Assembly (NCBI GenBank): GCA_905182995.1
Contig: CAJJDP010000014.1
Location: 668,399 to 732,398, forward strand
Source of the DNA: Paramecium octaurelia
Lineage: Eukaryota; Ciliophora; Oligohymenophorea; Peniculida; Parameciidae
Reading direction: 5' to 3'
DNA: 64,000 bases
A program made the position numbers and the translations under genes. Numbering within the stretch: position 1 is the stretch's first letter; each line of letters begins with the position of its first letter. The notes under the pieces are model-generated. The model ran no database searches, was not told the origin of the DNA, and worked only from the letters and a program-made list of their open reading frames with translations. This document shows, in pieces, positions 25,121-36,721 of the stretch.

Positions 25121-25162
25121 TAATTAATTATTAAATTCTTAATACGATATTCATAAATAGTT

Positions 25163-27253
25163 TCATGCCTTATGCTTAGCAAATCCATTAGATTTATTCC
25201 CTGAGCCACTTTCTTTTCTCACTCCATCTATTAATTGATTTCTGAGATTTCGAGACTCCTGTTGGGCTTTCGATAATTATTCCTCCAAAGTACTGTTTTG
25301 CTCAATTATCTACTCTAATTGCTCATTCAATTGATTGATCTCTACCTTCAAACCTTAAATTATCTTCATTACATAGAAATACCTTCACTCTTTGCCACTT
25401 CCTTTTCAGCTCTCTCATTTTACTTCTCACAATTTTACACACTCTTCACATATTTGTCCTTCCAAACTTCTATCTCTCTTAGATTTTCTTAAATCTTCAT
25501 TTCCTAACCTTATTTATCCTTCACCAAATTCTCACTAGCAACTTTTAGTTTCTCCATTTAAGTTTTAATCTATTCATTTTCAATCAACAAATCTATAAAT
25601 CTATGATTATTCATACTTGCAATCCTATTTTCCAAAGTTTTAATCTCATTCTAATATCTTTATGCTTGAGATTTCAACTTCTATTGTTCAATTGATTAAG
25701 TCTTCATTTAGTCTTGATAAGGCTTTTAAGCTTCATTAAATTACTTTTGTTAATTTTACAATTCCATCTTCATTTGATCCTGAACTTATTTGACTTCTTA
25801 AGCACATTCCAATTTATTCTATTATATCGCATTATCCTTCTCATAAATAGCCTATTTCACTTATTCTTATAATTGATTAATTTTTTAATTCTTCTCTTTG
25901 ATTTCTACATTTAATTAATCAATCTTCTCTTAGAGTTTCTTGACTTTATTGTCTAGTTCAGTTAATTTAGTTTGTTCAGTTCTTAATTTTAGATCATCAA
26001 TACTTTTCTCCCTCAATCTAGTTGGTAGTTACTTCAACTTTTACTACAACTCTTCTATTTTTGCTTCATTGATTGATTGTGTTTCTAATAGCTTTTGATT
26101 AGCCTTTTCTAATTGTTACAATTTGTCTTTGTTAATAATCTCATCTTTTCGTTTCATCTATTGTAATAAGAAGTTTTATTCACTCAATTAGTTGTTTTTC
26201 TTAAGTAATTTTTCATATTCTTATTGAAGGTCTTTAGTTTATCCTTAAGGGGACTATGATATTGACACTCCAGACACCTTTTTTGGAATAGAATTTCTGA
26301 TAGTTTACAATTCATCAAGCTAAGATTTTTTTGAACTATACTGATTCAGATTGGCTTTTAGATTATCAATAATATCTTTTTTTACTTAAATTTCTATTTT
26401 ATGCTATTCGATTAATTTTGACATTTCTTTCTGATGATTATCATTAATTATTTTAATCTTTTCCTCAAACTTATCTTCTGAATGTACTTTGATTTCATTC
26501 TCTTTATTCTTCTCTATTGCTATTGCTTTTTATAAGTTTGAGTTTTCCTCCAATAATAATTGTATTTTGCTTTATAAGTTTTATATCTATGATGTTAGTT
26601 CACTGTTTTGTAAAGTTAAAATTTCAATCTCTGTTCTTCTCTTATTTGCAAGAACTCCTAAAGATGTATCAGCTTAACATTGCTTTTCTTGATGACTCAA
26701 TTGATCTCTTAAATCTTCGATTAAATGATTCTTGTCTTTGAGTTAATCTTCAATTTAATGTATCTAATTGTTATCTTTGATTGATTACTTTGAGCTTTTA
26801 TTATTAGATCTCCTCACTCAATTTCTTTTCACGAGCAAAACGATCTCTTACTTCTTGTTCTAATTACTAGATGGTATTTGCTGCATTATCAACCCCTTAA
26901 TTACTTCTTTAGACCTCTAATAATTATACCACTTTATCATTCTCTTCCAACAACATTCCAATTTATTAATCTTTCTTCTCTCCAAGCAATCGCATCTATC
27001 TAACATCATTCCGAGCATCTTCAAATTACCTCCTTATTTACTATGTTTCTTAATTAGACTCCTCCAATTATGTTTGTTATCTCTAAATAACATTTTCCTA
27101 TTGTTTTAATTTCAGTTCCAATTCATGGATTTTTCTCTCCAACACCTTCTTAGCTGCTGATTCTTTGGAAACCTCTTAAACATCTTTAATGATTCGAGAT
27201 GGACTTTAGAACAAAGAGATTTGACTTCCATTATTTTTGCTATGCATACTCAT
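25163..27253 (-). CDS. Long coiled-coil protein
   Basis: Product of 678 residues with two introns (25 and 29 nt); exons sum to 679 codons. It is almost entirely heptad-type sequence rich in Gln, Glu, Lys and Leu from about residue 35 to 640, with a short basic Ser/Gly-rich C-terminal tail. No motor, kinase or zinc motif was found. Many Gln codons are TAA/TAG. Its stop is 43 bases from the start of the PTB-like gene. A structural role (basal body, rootlet or cortex) is a plausible inference only. Confidence 0.8.
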
Positions 27254-27324
27254 TTACAACTGTAGTTTTATTAATAAATTATATATATATATATATGTTA
27301 AGATTTAATTACAATAAACAAAAT

Positions 27325-28967
27325 TCAATTATCAGAATCATCATCTAAATCATCCTATTCCTCAGCTTCCTCCTAATAATTTTCAGGATCTCCCTCGTAT
27401 TCACTTAACCCTTCATAATCCTCTTCAGCAACATCCTCCTTCTTCTTGTCCTCCTTATACTTTCTAATCTCATCCAACACATATTCTTATTCCTTCTCAT
27501 CATCAATCTCCTATTCAGATTCCTCAAGTTCTTCCCCTGCTTATTGTCTCTATTTCTCAGACATAACCTTCTATTTAATCAATTCCTCCTACTCATAAAT
27601 CAATCTCTAAGCTTCACTCTACAAATTACTCTCTCCCTTTTCTCCTTTATTATGTTGTTCAATTAATCGAATCAACTCTTTCACTTTAATTTTATTGCCC
27701 ACAAAACCAAAATCCTCTGAGATTCTTTTCAATTATTTCTCCAAAAATAATGTGTATTCATAGAACCACTATTCAGTGGAGAATATGGATAAGTAAATCA
27801 CTATCTTATTGACAATCTATTAACAGAAGTCAGCCCAAAAGGTTCCAGATTATTTGTATTTTGGTTTTATCGATATATTGATCAAAAAATCATATGGCTT
27901 AACACTGCTCTTTAGCTTCCTCCTCTTCAACTCAGCACAATTCAACATCCTCAGTATATAACTCAACAGATTTTAATTGACCTTGTAGTCCTAAGATACT
28001 TTGATTAAGATATCAATCAACTATAATTAGAAAGTGTAATTGTCAATGCAAGGATAAAAGTCTAGCACTGATTATGTTATTTGAATGAAAGGAGGCATCA
28101 AATCAGCCAATTGATTCTCTCTCTTGTGAGTACAAATTACTTGAGCCCACAACTTGAGTACATTCAAAGTTTGCTAATTGTAAATAGATAAAACATTTTA
28201 TTGATTCTTAGAAACACTTGCATCTCTGATCTTTTTCACCAATTTTTGTAAACTCAAATACACTACTTAATATGCCTGATTCATATTCAGATTGCACAAT
28301 TCAGTGATACAATTGATCATGAAATTTATTGCTTCATAATTCCTCCAAAGAACATGTTTAGCAGACTCCAAATACTTCTCATAAAATTTCTATACAATCA
28401 CAAATACTTATATACCTTCATAATGTCTTATTGCTAATGGTCAGCCATTGATTAAAATACCTTTCTAACCTACACAAATGCTTGCAATTTGATTTACAAA
28501 GATAAATGATCACCCCATATTTGTATCAATAATTTCAATGCTTTCTTTTACAAACTTTCAAATGCTGTCAACACTATATTCAAATTTCCCAGAGCTCTTA
28601 TAACAAATAGAATAGTTCCCTCCTATGCCTCTTGTGTCTCAATAGTGTGTTCCAAGAAATTCATTGCTTTTATGAAAAACCCTCTTATGATAACCTAATG
28701 AATGTGAGACTCAATATGCTCTCTCTTAAATGTTTCTGCATAGTCCACTTAATAAAAATCCCTTAAAATATTTGGAAGTTGTAGTAATGAGAATTGAATA
28801 ATCTTCGAGTAATCTTCAGGTTCTTAGCAATACTTTGCAATCGCTTGGTCTGGTTAATCCTCATCTTAATCTCCTTTTGATGCAAGTCTAAAAAGCTTAA
28901 TTAAAAGAGATATGCTCTTGAAATTCGGAGACTCTGTGAGTTTCTCAAAGAGTTGATTAATAATCAT
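27325..28967 (-). CDS. NOC2: NOC2-like nucleolar complex protein
   Basis: Product of 538 residues with one 26-nt intron; exons sum to 539 codons. The sequence is a helical-repeat protein whose middle blocks (A-I-N-F-M-I-N-C-I-T-E-L, V-Y-L-S-L-Q-K-L, T-L-N-V-L-K-L-W-A-Q-V-I, F-Y-P-C-I-D-N-Y-T-F) match the conserved core of NOC2, a factor for pre-60S ribosome assembly and export. The C-terminal 110 residues are highly charged, with long Glu/Asp and Lys runs. It is shorter than the yeast and animal proteins, lacking part of their N-terminal region. Confidence 0.85.
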
Positions 28968-29077
28968 TAATTAAATATGTTACTTGATAACATTAATGTA
29001 TTTTAATAATTATCTTTTACAAGTTGCAAAAACTATTAGTCCAGGCACAAATAAAGAATTGTTGATCTCTAATATTA

Positions 29078-29641
29078 ATGCTCTCTTTGTATAGGAAATA
29101 GGGTTCAGATTTAGAAGCAATGCATATAGTAGAATTACAAAACCTCAAATTAATTATTCTATAAATAAAATTGATTATCTGGTATAATATGAAACTATAA
29201 AATCCCCTTGAAGATTGGATCTTATTATCATTACTTAAAACTAAAAACATTATTCAAATAAATCTTTTAGAATATTATAATTTTCATCAGAGTATTATTT
29301 TATTTAAAGAAGCAAATCAAACCAAGTTTATTTAGTTGAGTGAATAAGTAGCTTAATCCTAAAAGGATAATTAATATGAAGATAATAATACTTTAAAGAA
29401 ACCCAAAATAAAGAATCTAATTGAATTATTTTATATTATCTTATTTTATAACATTCTCATCATCTATATTGCCCTGGCATATATTATCCCTAAGAGTTTA
29501 TTCCGATTTGGTTCGCTCTTTATGGGCTAGAATTATAGAGACCACCTTAATATAGAGGAGGTTAAGCTCTTTAAGGTTGTTATTAATACGTTTGAGGAGC
29601 TCCAAACATGCCTGGTTAAGACTATTGATATTGTTAATTGA
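29078..29641 (+). CDS. Putative membrane protein, possibly extended to 29833
   Basis: Open frame of 187 codons from ATG at 29078 to TGA at 29639-29641. A hydrophobic segment (F-Y-I-I-L-F-Y-N-I-L-I-I-Y-I-A-L-A-Y-I-I) lies near residue 120-140, followed by P-K-S-L-F-R-F-G-S and a helical stretch. The frame continues past the TGA through an ATT microsatellite (poly-Ile) to TGA at 29831-29833. Removing a possible 33-nt intron (GTT...GAG) around the TGA would join them, but both splice signals are weak. The family is not recognised and the 5' end is uncertain. Confidence 0.45.
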
Positions 29642-29655
29642 ATTGAGGAACTTAC

Positions 29656-29691
<36 letters not shown>
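29656..29691. repeat. ATT trinucleotide microsatellite
   Basis: Twelve uninterrupted ATT units (36 bases). On the plus strand they read as poly-isoleucine in the extension of the membrane-protein frame; on the minus strand as poly-asparagine. It is a likely site of length variation between alleles or paralogues. Confidence 0.95.
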
Positions 29692-29900
29692 GGTTATTAA
29701 TAATTAACAACAGATCTTGATTATCCACCCTTACCAGTGTCAACTTAATGTAAATAATCCTAATCATAAGGAGCTTTACTATTTTATATATGACAATTTA
29801 TTACTGCATACAATTTACCAGAAGGAATAATGACAACAAAAGCAACAATACTCCGACAATTGCTGTATAAAGAATTGTATTTTAGGGGATGTGGATTTAA

Positions 29901-31312
29901 TCAGGATTGACTTGATATGAATGAGAAATCGAAATTTGGTTTGTATCTTAATTAAACAACACAAAATTTTTTCTAGGTATTGTTAAAATCAAAATATTAC
30001 TTGAAGAATGTATATGGGATAATGATATTAGACTTCTCTTATTGAGTTGCTAATGTATTCTTATCTGAGATAGTTTTCATCAACAGATAGCATTAGTTTT
30101 GTTCTCTGTGAATATAATCCTACTTGGATAATGGATATGCTATTTTATCTTGGAGATTAAATGAGAAGTAAATGTCTTTATATTTATCGAATTGCTCATC
30201 ATTACAAGGGCATTTATATAAGCCATCTTCTTAAGTGCATTCCTAATAATTAATAGTCAAAATACAATTTGGAAATTTTTAATCTCTTTTAAGAAACTTT
30301 GAATTACTGAATTATCAGCCCAAATAAATCTGGTGGTGCTATCGAAAATGGCAGTTCCTGTAGCTGCAAAAATAAATGAATCAGATTACATGCAAAGTTT
30401 CCTTCAAGACCATAGGAAATCTTATTAACTTTCAAAGCCCACACCTTTTTTCCTACATTGGTAAATTAAGTGAATTTGGATTCTGCAAAATAGTTCGATT
30501 ATTCTCCAATAATCAATAAAGATAAATTATCTTCCAATTTTAATGCAAATGTTGATGCTTACACATTATTCAATTGAGAATGGAATCTATTTTAATGTTA
30601 ATCAAATTACTATTAAAGTAAGCTATGAGTCTACTCTAAAGTTGGTTCATTCTTAACTTCTCCAACCATAGCATTTTTTTTATTTTTGTATTCAATATAA
30701 TCTGAACCATAAGCAAAACCTATCACACCATTCTTTGCTTTAAATTCATACTTAGGATCCTCCTTTGCATTCAAATTATCAATAAGTCCAAGACCAACTT
30801 AGTTTGCCTTCAATCCCATCAATTCCAAAGAATCCTTATTTCATTAATTAGTTCATACTTGAGTTGCATATGAGCCTGTAACTACTACACGACCTCCGTA
30901 AGTATTTTCAGTGGTTAATGGTACTTTTTTTTGATCATCTGCAGTTTTTGAATATTAGCAACTTCCTTCACATTTGAATATTTCTGCATCATTTGGGCAA
31001 TTGGTACATTAGTTAGTCTCAGTTTATTTGCTATAAACCCATGAGATGTAAGAAGTAGTATCTATTGTTTATTTGAGTTAAGTCTGCCCCAAAGTCAATG
31101 GAATCTGAATTATTAATCAAGAATACTGTTAAAATGTAATCATCCAAATATTTTTTAGAGTCATCTTCAGTTGCTTTCAATTTATTGCTCTCAAATGATG
31201 AACTGCTAAAATGATTCTTCCTTCGAGTTTCAGAAGTTGCTTTCTCAAAATTAATTCTAACTTCAAAAGCTGAAATGCTCAGAATTAAAATACAAACTAA
31301 TGCTAGATTCAT
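29901..31312 (-). CDS. Secreted aspartyl-protease-like (pepsin-fold) protein with altered active sites
   Basis: Product of 438 residues with four introns (22, 24, 26, 23 nt); exons sum to 439 codons. A signal peptide covers the first 18 residues (N-L-A-L-V-C-I-L-I-L-S-I-S-A), then a propeptide-like stretch. The mature fold starts at I-P-L-T-L-G-Q. The first catalytic loop reads I-D-T-T-S-Y-I-S-W-V and the second A-I-F-D-S-T-T-R-F-I-W. Both Asp residues are present, but the Gly of D-T/S-G is Thr in each. Four paired cysteines follow the first loop, as in secreted proteases. The second loop exists only after a 26-nt intron is removed. It may be a pseudo-enzyme or an unusual protease of the digestive vacuole. 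Confidence 0.85.
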
Positions 31313-32100
31313 AAATAAATAAATTTTATCAAATTTATTTCTTTTTTCGAGATTCAAAAAATTAAAGAAGATATTTATATAGCTAAATTATCAGGTATTA
31401 ATAAATATTATAATATATAAATAAGTCATCTCTGCTATTTCAAATTAATTTAGGTTAGCAAATTTATAATACTATTTCTTAATCAGAGTCTGCAAGCTCA
31501 GTCTATTATGATATTGTTTATTATAGTATTAATTAGCATTTTATATTTACTATTTAGGTATTTAGGTCAACATTTTATGTATGATTTCATTAAATAAAGT
31601 TGGCATGAGAGCAATAATTGCATTTGTAGAAATATCAAGTGTAAGGTTCAATTGGAATTATCTTAATTCTAATTCTACTTATAAATAAATTAAGTTATCT
31701 AATTTCAAGTATGTATTCTTAAGCGTTTCATTTGATTTTTAGAATTTTGGATATATCATAAATTATAATTCAAATGAAGCATCATCTTGAGATATACACT
31801 AATTAATGCTTAATTTTCAAGTTAATTATAATTATACTTTGATACGATTAAAAATCGGATTTTTCAACTATTTATAATATAAATATGCTTGAACATATAA
31901 ATATCGCTTTGCTCTTTGTAAAGTATGGCTTGCAATAACCACATTCTTAAGGATTTTAAATGTTTTGAGTACTTTTGAAGTTACCATTTATTTTTAAACT
32001 CTTACTTCAACAAAACTTTAAATTTATGAATACAAATAAAAGCATTGATAGACCCAAATCTATTATAGCTCCCATTATTACATTTATTTTTCTCATAATG
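31313..32100. other. Region without a recognised gene
   Basis: About 790 bases upstream of the protease-like gene. It is A+T-rich, with only short open pieces on either strand and no domain, RNA gene or repeat. Confidence 0.45.
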
Positions 32101-32579
32101 CTTCAATTAAAGTATAATTTTTAATGGAAAATTCTTGTATTCCTAGAATCATCTACCTAATTGTCAATATTTTGAATCAATAAAGGATAAGATCAAAATC
32201 TAAGTAATTCATTCTTAATCTCAACTATTCAGTAGATTCTATGTAAAAATGCAGAAGTTAAATTAATAACTCTAAGGATAATTATTGAGCTTGCAAAGTA
32301 ATTTTTCTCATCAGTGTAAAATAAAAAGTTTAATACTTTTGATAAATAGCGTCTGATCGTACCTGTTATATTAACTTGCAATTACAACATTTTGTTTCAT
32401 CTAACTAGCTTGCTTAGAATTATATTAGTAAAATGATATCGAGTCACTGAGATCTTAGTTTATCAATTCAAACATTCTTTTGATTTATTAAAAGAGGTAT
32501 AACACTTTAAATATCTGTTTAAGAAAATAGAAGAAATTGTGGAGATTAGCATTTAATATATTTTTGGAAAATGAAATTC

Positions 32580-33217
32580 AATCTTGCATTTACTCAATTA
32601 TTTATTGTAATCTTCCATAAATTTATTATCTGCAGCTGGATCAACACATATATGTTTGAAAAACTAAAAATTTATTCATCAATTATGATCTAAATGTATA
32701 TTATGGCATATTTTAAGTATTTCAGTTTCATGGTTGCATATTTCAACAGATTTGATTAAATCTTTATTATCTTTTTCAGCTTGATTGCCACCATAAAGTT
32801 AACTTTCTGAACTTAGATTATAAACAAGCGTTTGATTTCTGTAATTAAAACTTTAGGTGTAGAATGAAGATAATCTTAGAATTACCTTTATTCAGATTTG
32901 TTCTTTAGATTCGACTAATTAGGTTGATAACATGTAAGTTCTCATTGACTTCTCAGCAGCAGGATGCAAGTGTCCTGATTCATATGCAATGTAGACCTTC
33001 ATGTAAGCTTCATTCCAAACCAGAAATCTAAAAATTTTCAAATGATTGCTTCTGATAGCCTAAAATTTGCAGTATTTCCTTAAATCTTTAATAGTAGAGT
33101 GCCTTCTCTCTCCCTATTATAGATTTCGACGTTTCCTTATATTATGGCTCTCTTTATCTCATGCAAGGAATCCTTTTAAATATATGCAAGGAATTTTTCA
33201 TTATGAAAAGTTTCCAT
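32580..33217 (-). pseudogene. Interrupted gene or unresolved intron structure
   Basis: Coding-like sequence on the minus strand from ATG at 33215-33217. The start (M-E-T-F-H-N-E-K-F-L-A-Y-I-Q-K) and a block farther on (F-L-V-W-N-E-A-Y-M-K-V-Y-I-A-Y-E-S-G-H) look like real protein but lie in different frames. The only GT...AG pairs that could join them begin with GTC. Further frames (K-S-V-E-I-C-N-H-E-T-E-I, D-N-K-F-M-E-D-Y-N-K-Q-L) are broken by TGA. No family was recognised. A decayed duplicate is the simplest reading, but a gene with atypical introns is possible. The left limit is approximate. Confidence 0.4.
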
Positions 33218-33231
33218 TAATTTAAATTATT

Positions 33232-33896
33232 ATGTCTCAGAAAAAAGCAGATTTTGATTTCCTTGTGAAATTGCTTATCATTGGAGATAGTGGAGTTGGC
33301 AAAACTTGTTTGTTAATGAGATATTGTGAAAATCTGTTTACAAATAATCATTTGACCACTATTGGTATTATAAATTGCCACATTGCTAGGAATAGATTTT
33401 AAGTTAAAGACAATTGAAGTTGGAGGCAAGAAGGTTAAAATATAAATCTGGGACACTGCTGGTTAAGAAAGATTTAGAACCATCACTTAAACTTATTACA
33501 AAGGAGCCTAAGGAATTATTTTGGTTTATGGAGTTGACGATAAGGTTTCATTCTAAAGGTATTTTTTAAAAACCATTCTTAAGCATAGAAAATTGGATGA
33601 AGTAGATTAATACTCATGCCTAAGAGGGGGTAAGTAAATTGCTAGTTGCAAACAAAAGCGATTGTGCTGATAGAGTAGTTTAGACTTAAGAAGGTCAAAG
33701 ATTGGCAGATCAATATGGTATCCCTTTTTTTGAAACTTCTGCTAAAAATGGCACCAATATCTATGAAATTTTCAATTCTATTGCCAAAATGGTTATAGAT
33801 AAACAAAACAAAGATCCTCTTGATCGTCCATCCAATGTTTAATTATCATAGTAACCTCAAAGCGAGACTTAAAAAAAATAAGGAGGGTGCTGCTGA
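33232..33896 (+). CDS. Rab1/Rab8-like small GTPase
   Basis: Product of 204 residues with two 25-nt introns; exons sum to 205 codons. All GTPase motifs are present: P-loop G-D-S-G-V-G-K-T, switch I T-T-I-G-I-D-F, switch II W-D-T-A-G-Q-E-R-F, N-K-S-D (usually NKxD) and E-T-S-A-K. It ends in G-G-C-C, the double-geranylgeranylation site. Rab GTPases of this class control secretory vesicle targeting. The splice junction S-F-Q/S-I-E-N-W falls in a highly conserved region and proves that the second intron (33559-33583) ends in AAG. The start is 15 bases from that of the interrupted gene on the other strand. Confidence 0.95.
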
Positions 33897-34612
33897 CAAT
33901 TTAAAATATATATTCAGAATATTCAATTGTTTTATACATTTCTACTCATTTTTCCATATAATTTCTTTCTGATATTCCAATTCCCTTCTATTTCTTTACT
34001 CTTTTTTCCCAAGGTTTTGTCCATAATACCCTTTGTTCCCCTTTAAAAATTCCCCTACTTCATTTAATTGCGATGAAGAACTCATTTATCATTAAATCAA
34101 GCCAACCAACTTACTCTTTACAGATAATTTTACCTTTAAGATTACATAATCAAAACTTAAAATTTATTTATAAGACATAAAAAATATCAAATTTCATCTT
34201 CTTATTGCTCCTTTAATAATGATATGTAGGTATTCTTAAATTAGACTTTAATTTTTGAAATTTTCATTATTAATTATAAGTACATTTATCAAAATTTTAA
34301 ACGCTTTCTTATTATAAAAACAACCATCTTATTACTTTATAGAAGCCTTTCAAGATAAAACGGAGCCCATCATTTTATTTATAGGCAGTCTATGTCTTCA
34401 ATTTAGATGAATTCATCAATTTATGTCTCCAAAATATTTATAGTCTACTTTTTCTTAAATAAATTTATTTAAATGATGCTTATTTCCTTATTTATTCACT
34501 TTTAACTGGCTGGTTTATAAAAGAAATAAAAAAAAATGGTCCTTGTTTTGAAATCAAATTTGATTTTCAAGTTTTATCATTATTTCTAGAATTTATATTA
34601 TATAATATTTTA
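33897..34612. other. Intergenic region, nothing certain
   Basis: About 715 bases between two plus-strand genes. A minus-strand frame (start 34085) is open for 80 codons and has some protein character, but it runs into the 3' end of the Rab gene, so it is not called. Confidence 0.4.
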
Positions 34613-35252
34613 ATGTAAGCGAAAAGATTAGTTCTTGACCCTTTTTGTTACAGACAGTTTGGAAAATAAGGAAGTTAATAAATTCTTTATGACCGAGAGA
34701 AATTTGTGGAAAAGGTGAATGAAGTATACAGAAAGGAAGATTTAAAGGATGGGTATAATTAATCGTATATTGTAGTTATGCTCCATTCTGTAAACATATA
34801 TTTATAGAAAATTTCACAGAGACACCCAATTATATATTGAAAATAACATAAGAAAATGAGTATTTAATTAAAACAGCATATAAAGCAAGAAATGAAAGAG
34901 AAGTATAATTTATTATTTAATTGCTAAGTTGGCTGTTCTAACAAGGTTTATCCCAGCAGGTTCTATTGAGTTGCAAAAAGCAAAGTATTTAGACATAATC
35001 CTCTACTCAAAAGAATAAATTACTAAAGAAAATAAATCATAAGGAGTTGAGGATATTCATGGTGAAATTGATTATGATTTTGGCATAATTTCTATCAAAC
35101 CATAAGATGAAAATACTGAAATACCAATGTTACCTATTACATCGATGAGAAACTCATTAGGAACTAAAGAAGGAGGCTCAGGAGTTGAGATGAACAAAGA
35201 AGAGTATTTAAAATCTGTGGACTTTTGGTCAAAACATATATTGGTTGAGTGA
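34613..35252 (+). CDS. DUF3228-like conserved protein
   Basis: Product of 196 residues with two introns (23 and 26 nt); exons sum to 197 codons. Conserved-looking blocks are G-Y-A-P-F-C-K-H-I-F-I-E-N-F, E-N-E-Y-L-I-K-T-A-Y-K-A-R, K-Y-L-D-I-I-L-Y-S-K-E-Q-I and, near the end, L-P-I-T-S-M-R-N-S-L-G-x-K-E-G-G-S-G-V. These match my memory of the uncharacterised DUF3228 family, found in bacteria and diverse eukaryotes. No catalytic function is known to me. The second intron ends in AAG. Confidence 0.75.
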
Positions 35253-35564
35253 TATTAAGTTAGACATATACATAAAATTAAATCTATTGCCTTAATGGCT
35301 TGTTTGCGCTGAAGAGTAACATTATAATGATGTATATAAAGTTCTTATTTGCCTTCCTTTTTGTTCTTTCCAGCTAATTTGAAAAATACTCTTTATCAAA
35401 TTAATATTAAGTGCCATGTCTCCTTTGTATCTGCCTTGTAAATCATACAATTTCTTTGATTTGGAACCCACACTAGAATAACTAATAAAAATTTTATGAA
35501 TTTTCTTTTTATCAAAAATTGAGCCAGAGGATTGAATTCCTAATCTTGACAACTACTAATACAT
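35229..35564 (-). CDS. Small hypothetical open frame
   Basis: Stop-free frame of 111 codons from ATG at 35562-35564 to TGA at 35229-35231. It is basic and Ser/Lys-rich (for example S-S-V-G-S-K-S-K-K-L-Y-D-L-Q-G-R-Y-K-G-D). It overlaps the 3' end of the DUF3228-like gene by 24 bases, which is unusual here, and has no recognised domain. Chance open frames of this size are common when TGA is the only stop, so support is weak. Confidence 0.3.
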
Positions 35565-35686
35565 GAATTAAGATGCATTTGTGAAATATAAATCTTCATT
35601 TACAAATGATATTTATTCAAATATCAATTTACCTAGGGATTGTTTATTAAGATCTGCTTTATTAAGGACTCTAATAATTATTATTA

Positions 35687-36696
35687 ATGAATTATCAGTC
35701 ATTACCTTAATTACAAAAGTTCAAACAAAGTGCTCAAACTCCTGATGAACATTCCAAAAGAGGTGATGAAGTGACTCGTTTGAAATAGCAGGTTCATCAA
35801 TTGCAAAAATAAATTGAATTTGTTCAATAGAACAAATCTTTTGTCATGAAGATTCAGAATTAGCAATGCACTCTTTGTCTCAGATATAAAGTACTAAGGT
35901 ACTTGATTTATTGTAGACTTAAATAGAACAACTAATTAAACAAGAAAAATAGATTAAGAAATATTATGAGTAGAAAATTGAAGAATTACTATAAAGTTTA
36001 AACAAAAAAAGTCTCAAATAAATGATCTCGTAAATCTAATAAACCGACCTTGTTCCAACTTTGAACAAGGAAGTTTAGGTATAATTGTTGATGGAATAAT
36101 AACCTCAATAAAATTAAATTGAAAGTTTGAAGCAATCTCCTTTGGTGAAATAATACGAGGAAATTATAATAGATTTTCATAAAGATTACGAAAACAAAGC
36201 CTATTAAGTTTTATAATACAAAGAATTATATGAAAAGTAGAAATAACAATATGAGTAATTTAAATCTCAACACTTAAATTGTTATGATAAGATTCACAAA
36301 TTACAAATAGAAGTTAACCTCCTGAAAGATACTTCAAATTAATACAAATTACCTGATAACATATTGAATCTTAAAAAGACTATTGATTGTACAATAGAAT
36401 AAAATAAGATGAATCAAGTTGTAATGAAGACTTAGGAAGGTGATTCTACCATCAAGATCTATTAGAGGCTATAATAATTAGAGACTGATCTCTACATCAG
36501 TCTCAGATGCAGTAAATGCAAAGACATGTATACAAATCCTTCCACATTTGTTCCTTGTGGTCACAGTGTTTGTTCTAGATGTTAGAGTAATAGGTGTGAA
36601 AAATGTGATAAAAATGTTACTTATTATAGAAACAACAGTCTAGATCTGTTAATAAAGGTGTATTAATAGATAAGGGAAATTCAATAAAAAAGATGA
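35687..36696 (+). CDS. Coiled-coil protein with C-terminal RING finger
   Basis: Product of 327 residues with one 26-nt intron; exons sum to 328 codons. About 240 residues of Gln/Glu/Lys-rich coiled coil precede a C3HC4-type RING near the C-terminus: C-S-K-C, then C-G-H-S-V-C-S-R-C, then C-E-K-C. A shorter C-T-L-C pair lies near residue 65. It is probably an E3 ubiquitin ligase; substrate and partners cannot be inferred. Confidence 0.85.
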
Positions 36697-36721
36697 TAGA
36701 TAAATATATATATATAATTGT

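Noticed and set aside
29498..29767. Minus-strand frame with a poly-Asn run
   Set aside because: Produced by the ATT microsatellite read on the other strand, opposite the membrane-protein gene.
33846..34085. 80-codon minus-strand frame with basic helical content
   Set aside because: Runs 51 bases into the Rab coding sequence from the opposite strand and is within the size expected by chance.
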